A stretch of 22,447 bases of DNA, from NCBI GenBank assembly GCA_934317845.1, contig CAKRES010000026.1:1-22447 (forward strand), written 5' to 3'. A program made the position numbers and the translations under genes. This document shows positions 1 through 7,023 of the stretch, piece by piece. Within the stretch, counting starts at the first letter, position 1; each line of letters opens with the position of its first letter. Below the pieces are notes generated by a model. It saw only the letters and a list, made by a program, of their open reading frames with translations. It was not told the DNA's origin and searched no databases. Source of the DNA: an uncultured Lachnospiraceae bacterium (lineage in GTDB: Bacteria; Bacillota; Clostridia; Lachnospirales; Lachnospiraceae).

Positions 1-70
1 GGCATCGGGGATTCGAACCCCGGACAACTTGATTAAAAGTCAAGTGCTCTACCGACTGAGCTAATACCCC
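1..70 (-). tRNA. trnK: tRNA-Lys(TTT), cut at its 3' end by the window edge
   Basis: Read on the minus strand, the 5' acceptor strand GGGGTAT is followed by a D-arm (GCTC...GAGC), an anticodon stem CTTGA/TCAAG around the loop CTTTTAA (anticodon TTT), and a T-arm CGGGG-TTCGAAT-CCCCG. The 3' acceptor strand begins ATGCC and would finish ATGCCCC beyond position 1, so the last two bases of the stem and the discriminator are missing. It is the last visible member of a six-tRNA operon read leftwards, and the operon may continue outside the window. Confidence 0.95.
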
Positions 71-111
71 ATATTTAGTTACCAGGAACGGCTTAGGTCG
101 TTCTCTGAGAC

Positions 112-183
112 CTGGGCCAGCTGGATTCGAACCAGCGAGTGCAGGAGTCAAAGTCCTGTGCCTTACCGCTTGGCGATGACCCA
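112..183 (-). tRNA. trnQ: tRNA-Gln(TTG)
   Basis: The minus strand gives acceptor TGGGTCA pairing with TGGCCCA, anticodon stem CAGGA/TCCTG around CTTTGAC (anticodon TTG), and T-arm GCTGG-TTCGAAT-CCAGC. The discriminator at 112 is G, as expected for glutamine tRNAs. No CCA is encoded after it, so the 3' end must be added by tRNA nucleotidyltransferase. Confidence 0.96.
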
Positions 184-196
184 TTATCTGGGTTAA

Positions 197-271
197 GGTG
201 GATAATGGGATTCGAACCCATGACCTCCAGAGCCACAATCTGGCGCGCTGACCAACTGTGCTATACCCACC
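197..271 (-). tRNA. trnH: tRNA-His(GTG)
   Basis: The acceptor GTGGGTA pairs with TATCCAC. The anticodon stem CCAGA/TCTGG encloses TTGTGGC, giving anticodon GTG. A G at position 271 (G-1) faces C73 at position 197, the extra base pair that identifies histidine tRNAs to HisRS. The T-arm is ATGGG-TTCGAAT-CCCAT. No CCA is encoded. Confidence 0.96.
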
Positions 272-277
272 ATAGAG

Positions 278-351
<74 letters not shown>

Positions 352-370
352 CCATAATTTGCATAATGAA

Positions 371-441
371 AGCGGGTGAAGGGAATCGAACCCTCGTGTT
401 CAGCTTGGAAGGCTGACGTTCTACCATTGAACCACACCCGC
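371..441 (-). tRNA. trnG: tRNA-Gly(TCC)
   Basis: The acceptor GCGGGTG pairs with CACCCGC. The anticodon stem TCAGC/GCTGA surrounds CTTCCAA, giving anticodon TCC, which reads GGA and GGG. The T-arm is GAGGG-TTCGATT-CCCTT. The discriminator is T (U73), typical of bacterial glycine tRNAs. No CCA is encoded. Confidence 0.95.
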
Positions 442-466
442 AAGGTAATACAACTATTCAGTTGAG

Positions 467-541
467 TCGGGGTGACAGGATTCGAACCTGCGACCTCCTG
501 ATCCCAAATCAGGCGCTCTAGCCAAGCTGAGCCACACCCCG
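467..541 (-). tRNA. trnP: tRNA-Pro(TGG), first gene of the tRNA operon
   Basis: The acceptor CGGGGTG pairs with CACCCCG. The anticodon stem CCTGA/TCAGG surrounds TTTGGGA, giving anticodon TGG. The T-arm is GCAGG-TTCGAAT-CCTGT. It lies closest to the promoter at 584-612 and so is the first tRNA transcribed, with a leader of about 35 nt that RNase P would remove. Confidence 0.96.
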
Positions 542-583
542 TCGTCCTCAGGAAGTTTTGTCGTTCCCCGTGACACAAGTAGT

Positions 584-612
584 ATTATAGGGCAGGGCTT
601 TCAAAATGTCAA
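584..612 (-). promoter_or_regulatory. Consensus sigma-A promoter of the tRNA operon
   Basis: On the minus strand, TTGACA (607-612) is followed after exactly 17 nt by TATAAT (584-589), a full match to the housekeeping consensus. Just upstream of the -35 there are two A-tracts (complement of the T runs at 616-632) that look like an UP element. It points into the tRNA cluster starting at 541. Confidence 0.9.
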
Positions 613-680
613 CACTTTTTTTAACTTTTTTTTGAAAACCCCGCAAACCCTTATAAAACCTGGTCAAACAGCAATCGTAA

Positions 681-917
681 TTACTTTACATCGTCGTCAT
701 CGTCATAAATATCATCATCAAAATCGTCATCGAAATCATCTTCAAAGTCATCAAGATAATCCGGAGTCATGTACGAATATACTGCATATGCAATCGCCGC
801 TACTGCTGCAACCGCTCCAATGATCGCCAATACCCAGACAACCTTCTTGGATGCTCTTTCGTCCTCGTCCTTCTTAATCATCTTGACTACACTTGCTAAA
901 TCATCAAAATTCTTCAT
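681..917 (-). CDS. Small one-helix membrane protein with a polyacidic C-terminal tail
   Basis: This 78-residue protein has a charged N-terminus (residues 1-25, rich in K, D and E), one strongly hydrophobic segment at about 26-49 (VVWVLAIIGAVAAVAAIAYAV) and then a tail of about 25 residues that is mostly Asp with Phe and Tyr between. By the positive-inside rule the basic side (RASKK) would be cytoplasmic and the acidic tail outside, but this is inference. A run AAAGGG about 10 nt before the ATG serves as ribosome binding site. The gene follows pcrA after 95 nt and has its own likely promoter. I do not recognise a named family, and no function can be assigned. The Asp-rich tail might bind cations. 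Confidence 0.75.
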   Translation of the reverse strand: MKNFDDLASVVKMIKKDEDERASKKVVWVLAIIGAVAAVAAIAYAVYSYMTPDYLDDFEDDFDDDFDDDIYDDDDDVK

Positions 918-980
918 ACTTATCCACCCTTTCTATCGTATGGTTACCGGCAAATCGCAATCTACCCGTATCATTTATTT

Positions 981-1006
981 AGTATAACACAAAGCAAACA
1001 ATTTTA
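981..1006 (-). promoter_or_regulatory. Possible extended -10 promoter for the acidic membrane protein
   Basis: The minus strand carries TGTTATACT (TGn plus TATACT at 981-986) between pcrA and the small gene. The -35 position holds only a weak TAGTAA-like hexamer at the right spacing, so recognition would depend on the extended -10. Confidence 0.4.
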
Positions 1007-1012
1007 CTATAT

Positions 1013-3247
1013 TTAATCTTCTTTTTTCAGTTTTGCAAAAGAGGCAAACATGCGCTTCACACCACAGCGTTCAAAATCCACTGCCACCTCGTAATCCTTT
1101 CCCGCAGGAAGGATCTCCGTCACTACCCCGCTGCCAAATTTGATATGGCGCACCTGGTCACCTACCTTATAGGAAAGTGCGGCAGCATTTGTCCCAAAGG
1201 ATGGTTTATCAAAAATCGTATCCGGATCTTTGGCAGCAGCTGTTTTCAACTGATAGGAATGTGTCATCGTAGGATGCTGTGCAGGCTTTTGAAACACTGC
1301 ATCCACTGATACCTGTCGTTTTTCTACAGATAAGAGTGTTGCCGGAATCTCTCTTATAAACCGGGAAACCGGATTATAGCTCACCTGTCCATTCATCATT
1401 CTGCGCTGTGCGGCACTTAAGTACAGTCCCTTCTGTGCTCTTGTCATTCCCACATAACAGAGTCTGCGCTCCTCTTCGATCTCCTCACTGTCATCTGCGG
1501 AAATGCTCCGATGCCCCGGAAATACACCATCTTCCATGCCTCCCATGAACACATATGGAAATTCCAGTCCTTTTGCACTATGGATCGTCATAATGACCAC
1601 ACGGTTATCATCCGCATCCAGATTATCAATATCTGCGATCAGAGCAACCTCTTCCAGCAGCCCGGATAACGTTGCATGTTCGTGTTCCTGCATATATACC
1701 GCGATCTTGTTTTTCAGCTCTCCTAAGTTCTCCAGCCGGTCTTTGGCATCGTCCGTTCCTTCTGCGACCAAAAGATCCGCATATCCTGTTTCTTCCAAGA
1801 TCGTATCATAAAGCTCCACCAGATCGTCCTGCTCTGCCATTTTCCGAAAATGCTCCATCAGCTCTCCAAATCGTTGGATCTTCGTCTTGGCTGCCTTGGA
1901 AAGCTCCGGGACATCCTCCACCATATCTATAGCATCCATAAACCCGATCCCGCGAAGCAGGGCATAATTCTGTACCCGGTCGATCGTCGTCTGACCGATG
2001 CCTCGTTTCGGCACGTTAATGATCCGCTTTACCGCCTGATCGTCATTCGGATTCACCAGACATTTTAAATAGGAAAGAATATCTTTTACCTCCATGCGCG
2101 AATAGAAATTCACGCCACCTATGATCCGGTAAGGAATGTTGCGAAACAACAGCTTTTCCTCGTATACACGCGACTGCGCATTGGTACGGTTTAATATCGC
2201 AATATCCCGGTAGTTCTCTCCACCCTCGATCAGACGATCGATCGCTTCTGCTACCTGCTCCGCTTCTTTATAATTGTCTTCGTACTGGCAGAAAGTAACT
2301 TTTTCACCTTCTTCATTTTCTGTCCAGAGTGTTTTATCTTTTCGCCCTACATTGTGATGGATCACATGATTTGCCACATCGAGGATATTTCTGGTTGAGC
2401 GGTAGTTCTGCTCTAATTTGATCACACGGGTATTTTCATATTCTTCTTCAAACTCCAGAATGTTTCTGATATCTGCACCACGGAAGCGGTAGATCGACTG
2501 GTCGTCATCTCCTACGACGCAAAGGTTCTTATATTTTTCAGCAAGCTTTTTGACAAACAAAAACTGTACGCCGTTTGTATCCTGATACTCGTCAACCATA
2601 ATATAGCGAAAACGATCCTGCCAGTAAGACAACACGTCCGGATGATACTCAAACAACTCCACTGTCTTAAAAAGCAGATCATCAAAATCAAGCGCATTAT
2701 TCTTTTTCAATTCCTGCTGATAGCACTCATAAAGATCTGCGATTTTTTCCTCTCGGAAGTTGCCACGCACCTCATTTTTATACTGCCCCGGCGTCAAATA
2801 TTGATCCTTTGCGTGAGAGATCGCATTTAACACACTGCGTTCCGGAAGCTGTTTCGGATCGATCTGTTTACGCTTCAAAAGCTCTTTCATCACCTTTTTC
2901 TGATCGTCGGTATCGTAAATCGTAAAATTAGTATCATACCCTAACAGATCGATATAGCGGCGCAGGATCCTCACACAGGTAGAATGAAAGGTACTCACCC
3001 AGATATCTTCTGCTCCAAATCCGATCATATCATCTACACGCTGCCGCATTTCCTTTGCCGCTTTGTTTGTAAATGTGATCGCCATAATATTCCAAGGGTT
3101 TACACCACGTTCCTCGATCAAATATGCAATCCGGTGCACCAGCACTCTCGTTTTTCCAGCCCCTGCGCCCGCAAGCAAAAGAAGGGGGCCTTCCGTGCAA
3201 AAACAGGCCTCCTTCTGACAGGGATTCAATGAATCATAAATACTCAT
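1013..3247 (-). CDS. pcrA: ATP-dependent DNA helicase PcrA (UvrD/Rep family)
   Basis: This is a superfamily 1A 3'-5' helicase that unwinds DNA in repair and in rolling-circle plasmid replication and strips proteins such as RecA from DNA. At 744 residues it is full length (Bacillus PcrA is about 740). Visible motifs are the Walker A box AGAGAGKT at 26-33, VDEYQDTN (Walker B, about 218-225), GDDDQSIYRFRGAD at 246-259, QNYRST at 280-285, and VIMTIHSAKGLEFPYVF and YVGMTRAQ in the C-terminal half. The last 60 or so residues (VGDQVRHIKFGSGVV...) form the Tudor-like tail that binds RNA polymerase in PcrA. The Walker A has Ala where most family members have Ser or Thr before GKT. A GAGGCGG site precedes the ATG. 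It starts 34 nt after the SPFH gene and is probably co-transcribed with it. Confidence 0.97.
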   Translation of the reverse strand: MSIYDSLNPCQKEACFCTEGPLLLLAGAGAGKTRVLVHRIAYLIEERGVNPWNIMAITFTNKAAKEMRQRVDDMIGFGAEDIWVSTFHSTCVRILRRYIDLLGYDTNFTIYDTDDQKKVMKELLKRKQIDPKQLPERSVLNAISHAKDQYLTPGQYKNEVRGNFREEKIADLYECYQQELKKNNALDFDDLLFKTVELFEYHPDVLSYWQDRFRYIMVDEYQDTNGVQFLFVKKLAEKYKNLCVVGDDDQSIYRFRGADIRNILEFEEEYENTRVIKLEQNYRSTRNILDVANHVIHHNVGRKDKTLWTENEEGEKVTFCQYEDNYKEAEQVAEAIDRLIEGGENYRDIAILNRTNAQSRVYEEKLLFRNIPYRIIGGVNFYSRMEVKDILSYLKCLVNPNDDQAVKRIINVPKRGIGQTTIDRVQNYALLRGIGFMDAIDMVEDVPELSKAAKTKIQRFGELMEHFRKMAEQDDLVELYDTILEETGYADLLVAEGTDDAKDRLENLGELKNKIAVYMQEHEHATLSGLLEEVALIADIDNLDADDNRVVIMTIHSAKGLEFPYVFMGGMEDGVFPGHRSISADDSEEIEEERRLCYVGMTRAQKGLYLSAAQRRMMNGQVSYNPVSRFIREIPATLLSVEKRQVSVDAVFQKPAQHPTMTHSYQLKTAAAKDPDTIFDKPSFGTNAAALSYKVGDQVRHIKFGSGVVTEILPAGKDYEVAVDFERCGVKRMFASFAKLKKED

Positions 3248-3281
3248 TTCATCCGCCTCTTTCTTTCATTTGTTTTGTTTC

Positions 3282-4232
3282 CTAGATCAATTTCTGTCCG
3301 CAGTTACTACAGAATTTGGCACCGTTTGTCGGTGTTCCGCACTGTGGGCAGAATTTGGCACCCGGTGCAGCGGCAGCTCCGCTCTGCTGACCCATCATCT
3401 GATTTGCCATCTGTGCTCCCATCTGCATTCCAACCATCATACCTGCCATATCGGATGCGGTAGATGAGCCGGAATTCTGTCCGTTGGCAAAGGAATCTGC
3501 CATATTGATCTGCTGGTAACGTCCCACATCGCCGACCATGCTCTGACCAGCCACTTTGTTGACCATCTTCTGGATATCCTCCGGATAATTGAAAGACTGC
3601 ACATTGAAACCTGTGATCGTGATTCCGATCTTGCTCATCTCCATATCCAGATCTTCTTTGATACCATTGCCGATCGCGATCGCATTTGCCTGAAGGTTAA
3701 ATAAGTCCTTGCCCTCCTGCGCGATCCACTTCATCAAAAGACTGTCTAATACTGCAAGCACACGCTCTTTTACTTCGTCAATCGTAAACTGCTGTTTGAC
3801 TCCGGCAATCTTATCGATCAATGCCAGATAATCCCCTACCTTGCAGTTAAATACACCCATCGCCCGGATCGGCATACCGCCCGGGAGCTGTGGATTCGGA
3901 ATGACGATCGGCTGCTTGGTGCCCCATTTTACGGTAAATTCTTTCGTGTTGACGAAAAGCACCTCTGCCCGCATGCCGCTGTTGAATCCAAATTTAAAAC
4001 CCTTTAAAGTAGACAGAAATGGAACGATCTGCGATTCTATATCAAAGCTTCCTTCGTCCGAAAAGACACCTTCGCGCTTGCCATTATACAAAAAGATCGC
4101 ATCCTGTCCCGGACGGATGATCAGTCTGGAACCTTTCTTGATCTCGTCGTTGTTCCACTTCCAAAATACAACGTCATCGCTGTATTCTTTCCATTCCACT
4201 ACATTTGAAAACTGGTTAAATATCAATCCCAC
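3282..4232 (-). CDS. SPFH-domain protein with C-terminal zinc ribbon (YdjI type)
   Basis: This 316-residue protein has an SPFH/band-7-like domain over about 20-230 (sequence type known as virion core protein/YdjI in Bacillus). A Met/Gln/Gly-rich linker (about 255-290) follows, then a C-terminal zinc ribbon with CPQCG at 295-299 and CSNCG at 308-312, each preceded by the repeat GAKFC. It has no transmembrane helix, so membrane association would be peripheral. In Bacillus subtilis, YdjI recruits to the membrane and acts with the PspA paralogue YdjF. Here the gene directly follows pspA with a 36-nt gap and its own AGGAGGAAT site, which supports the same partnership. The zinc ribbon is fused in this protein. 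I am confident of the family; the membrane-stress role is by analogy. Confidence 0.88.
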   Translation of the reverse strand: MGLIFNQFSNVVEWKEYSDDVVFWKWNNDEIKKGSRLIIRPGQDAIFLYNGKREGVFSDEGSFDIESQIVPFLSTLKGFKFGFNSGMRAEVLFVNTKEFTVKWGTKQPIVIPNPQLPGGMPIRAMGVFNCKVGDYLALIDKIAGVKQQFTIDEVKERVLAVLDSLLMKWIAQEGKDLFNLQANAIAIGNGIKEDLDMEMSKIGITITGFNVQSFNYPEDIQKMVNKVAGQSMVGDVGRYQQINMADSFANGQNSGSSTASDMAGMMVGMQMGAQMANQMMGQQSGAAAAPGAKFCPQCGTPTNGAKFCSNCGQKLI

Positions 4233-4268
4233 GTCTGATTCCTCCTGTTCTGACCTGTACCCTGCCGC

Positions 4269-4955
4269 TTAAGAAAGTCCCATTTTCGCTTTCAGCGCCG
4301 CAAGCTCATCATCAACTGCCGGATTGGATGAAGATGGTGCTGTATCATATTTTGCAGCCAGATCATCGATCGAATCTTTCTTGGCATTGAGCTCTTCCAT
4401 GGCATTCGCCTCATCAAGCATTTTGTCTGCCTTGGCTTCCCATTTGTCAAAAGCTGCCATATCACTTGCTGCTCCGTCAAAGGAGTTCACCATCTTGTTC
4501 ATCTTCTCCTGTGTCTTAGCCACTGCCATCTTTGCCTTGATCGCATCGCGGCGTTCGTTCAGAGTCTCCATATCCTTCTGCAGCTTATCATGCATCTGAC
4601 GCATCTTGTCTGCATTTGCCTGTGCGACCTCATAGCTCTGTGCAAGTGCTGCCTGCTTTGTGCTAAGCTGCTGTTTTTTCTCTAAAAATGCTCTGGCATC
4701 TGCTTCATTTCCCGCAGTCAATGCCTTCTCTGCATATTTCTGCATCTTCTCTATCTCTTCGTTACATTCGTCAAGCTTGCGCTTAGCGGCCTGTGCATCC
4801 GCCATCACAGAGGCAGTTTCTGCTTTTACTTTGCCAAAATCTGATTCCAGATTACGAAGTGTCTGATCGATCATCTTCTCCGGATTCTCACATTTGTCCA
4901 ACAATGCGTTCACATTTGCTGACATAATATCCCCAAAACGTTTCAAAATACCCAT
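4269..4955 (-). CDS. pspA: PspA/IM30 family membrane-stress protein
   Basis: This ESCRT-III-like protein coats and stabilises damaged cytoplasmic membrane. The N-terminus MGILKRFGDIMSANVNALLD matches the amphipathic first helix of PspA/Vipp1/LiaH. The rest is long, Ala/Lys/Glu-rich helical coiled coil (about 25-190), ending with a short hinge and a last helix (DDELAALKAKMGLS). The start was chosen at 4955, giving 228 residues, because AAGGAGG lies 8 nt before that ATG. The ATG six codons upstream (4973) overlaps that ribosome binding site and has none of its own. It is first in a tight pspA-SPFH-pcrA run, with a likely promoter at 5028-5056 and a small GC-rich hairpin (GGCGGC/GCTGCC) in the leader at 4985-5000. 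Confidence 0.93.
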   Translation of the reverse strand: MGILKRFGDIMSANVNALLDKCENPEKMIDQTLRNLESDFGKVKAETASVMADAQAAKRKLDECNEEIEKMQKYAEKALTAGNEADARAFLEKKQQLSTKQAALAQSYEVAQANADKMRQMHDKLQKDMETLNERRDAIKAKMAVAKTQEKMNKMVNSFDGAASDMAAFDKWEAKADKMLDEANAMEELNAKKDSIDDLAAKYDTAPSSSNPAVDDELAALKAKMGLS

Positions 4956-5027
4956 ATTATAGTCCTCCTTCATCGTGTTGCCGGCAGCCTTCGCCGCCCT
5001 TATGCAATGTACGTGTCACTATTTAAA

Positions 5028-5056
5028 AGTATACCTTATTTTTGATCGCAGGTCTA
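5028..5056 (-). promoter_or_regulatory. Probable pspA operon promoter
   Basis: On the minus strand, TAGACC (5051-5056) and TATACT (5028-5033) are 17 nt apart. The -10 is good and the -35 matches the consensus at four of six positions. It would give a leader of roughly 65 nt before pspA. It faces away from the DUF1836 promoter in the same 200-bp intergenic region. Confidence 0.5.
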
Positions 5057-5095
5057 TCAATTTATGTAGTTTTAAAAAGAAAAAGCGAAAAAAAC

Positions 5096-5124
5096 TTGTC
5101 ATGTAGTTTTGAAAACTATATAAT
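5096..5124 (+). promoter_or_regulatory. DUF1836 gene promoter with a palindromic operator in the spacer
   Basis: TTGTCA (5096-5101) and TATAAT (5119-5124) are exactly 17 nt apart. The spacer is almost entirely filled by the perfect palindrome TAGTTTTGAAAACTA (5104-5118, 7-bp arms around one base). A second imperfect copy, TAGTTTTAAAAAGAA at 5067-5081, matches at 12 of 15 positions and lies 37 bp upstream. The placement suggests an operator, probably bound by the downstream regulator itself. Who binds it is inference. Confidence 0.75.
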
Positions 5125-5157
5125 ATAGTTAGATATTGTTTAGAAAGGAACTGCGTA

Positions 5158-5814
5158 ATGCAAGAAAAGAAGATACGAATCAAAACGATGATCAAGGAAT
5201 GGCTGCGCCAGGACTATATTACTCCGGAAGACGTTCCCTCCATCGAATTATATATGGACCAGGTCACCACATTTATGGACAAGCAGCTGGAAAATACAAA
5301 ACGGTTCGACTCTGATAAGACATTGACCAAGACGATGATCAACAATTATACGAAGAACAACCTGCTGCCACCGCCTGTCAAAAAGAAATATTCCAAAGAG
5401 CATATTTTCCTGCTGATCTATATTTATTATTTTAAGAATTTCCTCACAATCTCAGATATCCAAAAGATCTTAGATCCTATGATCGAGAATTTCTGCAAGG
5501 ATGGCTCTGCACTTTCCATGGAGGAGATCTATCATAAGATCTTTGACACGGAACACACGTATTTTAAGACAGTACTGGAAAATGTAGACGCTACACACAA
5601 TTTATCCAAACAGGTCTTTCAGGATTATGATGGGGCGGAAAAGGATTATCTGGATCAGTTCTCCTTTTTATCCTTGCTTGCCTACGATGTGTATCTGAAA
5701 AAACGTCTGATGGAGCATATCATTGATACAATGCTTCCGGAAAAAGAGGTAAATGAAGACAAAAAAGAGAAGCCTTCCAAAGAAAAGAAGGCTTCCAAAA
5801 AAACAGAATCATAA
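5158..5814 (+). CDS. DUF1836 MerR-like DNA-binding protein
   Basis: This 218-residue protein has a helix-turn-helix region at about 54-105 (TLTKTMINNYTKNNLLPPP followed by KKYSKEHIFLLI), the typical MerR-like pattern of the DUF1836 family. In MerR proteins the segment after the LPPP-like turn forms the wing. A helical region follows, and the last 25 residues are a Lys/Glu-rich low-complexity tail. It has no obvious ligand-binding domain. GAAAGGA precedes the ATG by 8 nt. The gene is divergent from pspA and its promoter carries a palindrome, so autoregulation and control of pspA are plausible inferences. Its 3' coding end contains the terminator of the convergent yerC gene. The Lys-rich tail may exist partly because of that DNA constraint. 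Confidence 0.8.
   Translation: MQEKKIRIKTMIKEWLRQDYITPEDVPSIELYMDQVTTFMDKQLENTKRFDSDKTLTKTMINNYTKNNLLPPPVKKKYSKEHIFLLIYIYYFKNFLTISDIQKILDPMIENFCKDGSALSMEEIYHKIFDTEHTYFKTVLENVDATHNLSKQVFQDYDGAEKDYLDQFSFLSLLAYDVYLKKRLMEHIIDTMLPEKEVNEDKKEKPSKEKKASKKTES
5761..5795 (-). terminator. Intrinsic terminator of yerC, inside the DUF1836 coding sequence
   Basis: Read on the minus strand, a perfect 9-bp stem GAAGCCTTC/GAAGGCTTC (5787-5795 with 5769-5777, 9-nt loop) is followed by TCTTTTTTG. The stem lies entirely within the last 16 codons of the plus-strand gene. On the plus strand the stem is followed by A residues, so it should act only on minus-strand transcripts. Confidence 0.8.
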
Positions 5815-5820
5815 CAATGC

Positions 5821-6144
5821 TTATGCGTGCGGTGTGTCAGAAATGTCCTCCGCACCTTTTTCTTTCATGCGGTTAAATACGAGATCATAGCCATCGTTAC
5901 CATAGACCAGTGAACGGTTCACGCGGCTGATCGTTGCCGTAGAGGCTCCGGTCTGCTCTGCTACTTCGGTATAGGTGTGATGTTCTCTTAACATCTTGGC
6001 TACCTGAAGCCGCTGTGCGATCGAGATAATCTCATTCACCGTGCAGACATCCTCAAAAAAGGTAAAACACTCCTCCGTGTTCTGCAACGTCTGAATCGCT
6101 TCAAATAACTGCTCTACTTCTTTTGTCCGAATACCTTTACTCAT
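5821..6144 (-). CDS. yerC: YerC/YecD family TrpR-related regulator
   Basis: This 107-residue protein belongs to the TrpR-like YerC/YecD family. The N-terminal helices (EVEQLFEAIQTL, CTVNEIISIAQRLQVAKML) precede a helix-turn-helix at about 58-80 (TYTEVAEQTGASTATISRV). No tryptophan-binding pocket can be judged, and the family's target is generally not known. The start at 6144 is preferred because GGTGAT lies just before that ATG. A GTG four codons upstream (6156) is the alternative and has no clear ribosome binding site. The promoter at 6205-6233 overlaps the PHP stop codon. The gene is convergent with the DUF1836 gene across a 6-bp gap, and each gene's end carries the other's terminator. Confidence 0.88.
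   Translation of the reverse strand: MSKGIRTKEVEQLFEAIQTLQNTEECFTFFEDVCTVNEIISIAQRLQVAKMLREHHTYTEVAEQTGASTATISRVNRSLVYGNDGYDLVFNRMKEKGAEDISDTPHA
5827..5865 (+). terminator. Probable terminator of the DUF1836 gene, inside the yerC coding sequence
   Basis: On the plus strand, GTGCGG (5827-5832) and CCGCAC (5850-5855) form a perfect 6-bp stem with a 17-nt loop, followed at once by CTTTTTCTTT. It starts 13 nt after the DUF1836 stop codon, within the last codons of yerC. The loop is long, so it is weaker than the minus-strand counterpart. Confidence 0.55.
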
Positions 6145-6204
6145 ATCATCACCCACACAATCTTTTATTCTGCCATCTTTCGCACTTTAACACTTTGCAT
6201 CATT

Positions 6205-6233
6205 ACTATATCATACCATACCGCCTTTTTCAA
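6205..6233 (-). promoter_or_regulatory. yerC promoter overlapping the end of the PHP gene
   Basis: On the minus strand, TTGAAA (6228-6233) and TATAGT (6205-6210) are 17 nt apart, and the -35 covers the TGA stop codon of the PHP gene (6230-6232). It predicts a leader of about 54 nt for yerC. Readthrough from the PHP gene would also reach yerC, as no terminator lies between them. Confidence 0.65.
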
Positions 6234-6970
6234 GGCTCTAAGTCCACCCATTTTTCCCTGTTCTTTGCAAGACGGGACAAAAGTCCCGCAAGACTGTAAT
6301 TTAAAATGAGCTCCTTCGGATATCCTGCTTCTTCTAAGACGGCTTCTGCCGCTTCGTGTGCACCCACGTCATAACAGATGTGTGCATCACTTCCCATCAG
6401 CACAGGAACCGCGTGCTTCCGGCACTGTTCCAACAACCGGCAGTCATTTTCATACGCATGGGGACGGACTCCTCCAGGCCGCAGCGAGGTATTATTGATC
6501 TCGATGATCTTGTTATGCTGTGCTGCCAGATAGGCAAGTTCCTCATAATCATACTGATACCGTCCGTCATCCGGATGTCCGATAATGTCTACCAGCGGAT
6601 TCTTCATGATCCCCCGGTATGCCGGCATCGCATCCGGGTGCTGTTTTGGAGAATACACATTGACATGCAGACTGGCAATGCGCACATCCAGCCGCTTTAA
6701 CGTGCTGAGTGACAGATCCAGATGCCCCTCCTCATCGTAAACATTACATTCTGCACCAAGCAGCAGACGAACTCCATCAATCTCTCGCGGTACAACTCTT
6801 AAATTCCGGAAATAAATCTCCTTGCACGTTCCATCCATCAACGGTGCATGCTCCGTTATACCAAGGCCTTTCATTCCCTTTTCCTTTGCCGCCTCGATCA
6901 TTTCCTTCATAGTACTGTAGGCATGCCCGCTTGCCAGCGTATGAGTATGCACATCCACTTCATAGGTCAT
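6230..6970 (-). CDS. PHP-domain phosphohydrolase (YcdX-like)
   Basis: This 246-residue metal-dependent phosphoesterase of the PHP superfamily is soluble and uses a trinuclear metal site. Metal-ligand motifs are all present in family order: HTHT with H8 and H10, ITEH (E40, H41), GAEC (E74), SLH (H102), GHPD (H132) and GSDAH (D195, H197). Length and motif spacing fit the YcdX-type single-domain group; the histidinol phosphatase HisK group is larger and differs in its motif spacing. The substrate cannot be told from sequence. The start is supported by AAGGAGG 8 nt before the ATG. An intrinsic terminator (6993-7023) ends only about 22 nt before its start, too close for an independent promoter between them. 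Confidence 0.9.
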   Translation of the reverse strand: MTYEVDVHTHTLASGHAYSTMKEMIEAAKEKGMKGLGITEHAPLMDGTCKEIYFRNLRVVPREIDGVRLLLGAECNVYDEEGHLDLSLSTLKRLDVRIASLHVNVYSPKQHPDAMPAYRGIMKNPLVDIIGHPDDGRYQYDYEELAYLAAQHNKIIEINNTSLRPGGVRPHAYENDCRLLEQCRKHAVPVLMGSDAHICYDVGAHEAAEAVLEEAGYPKELILNYSLAGLLSRLAKNREKWVDLEP

Positions 6971-6992
6971 TGTTGTTCCTCCTTTCCTGATG

Positions 6993-7023
6993 AAAAAAGC
7001 AACCCGGCTTTCCCAGGTTGCTT
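6993..7023 (-). terminator. Intrinsic terminator after the SEC-C gene, just upstream of the PHP start
   Basis: The minus strand has an 11-bp stem, AAGCAACCTGG with CCGGGTTGCTT (one G-T wobble, 5-nt loop), followed by six Ts (6993-6998). It begins 4 nt after the SEC-C stop codon and ends 22 nt before the PHP start codon. Confidence 0.9.

Noticed and set aside
4292..4480. Open frame inside pspA in another frame
   Set aside because: No ribosome binding site, and the pspA frame is clearly coding across it.
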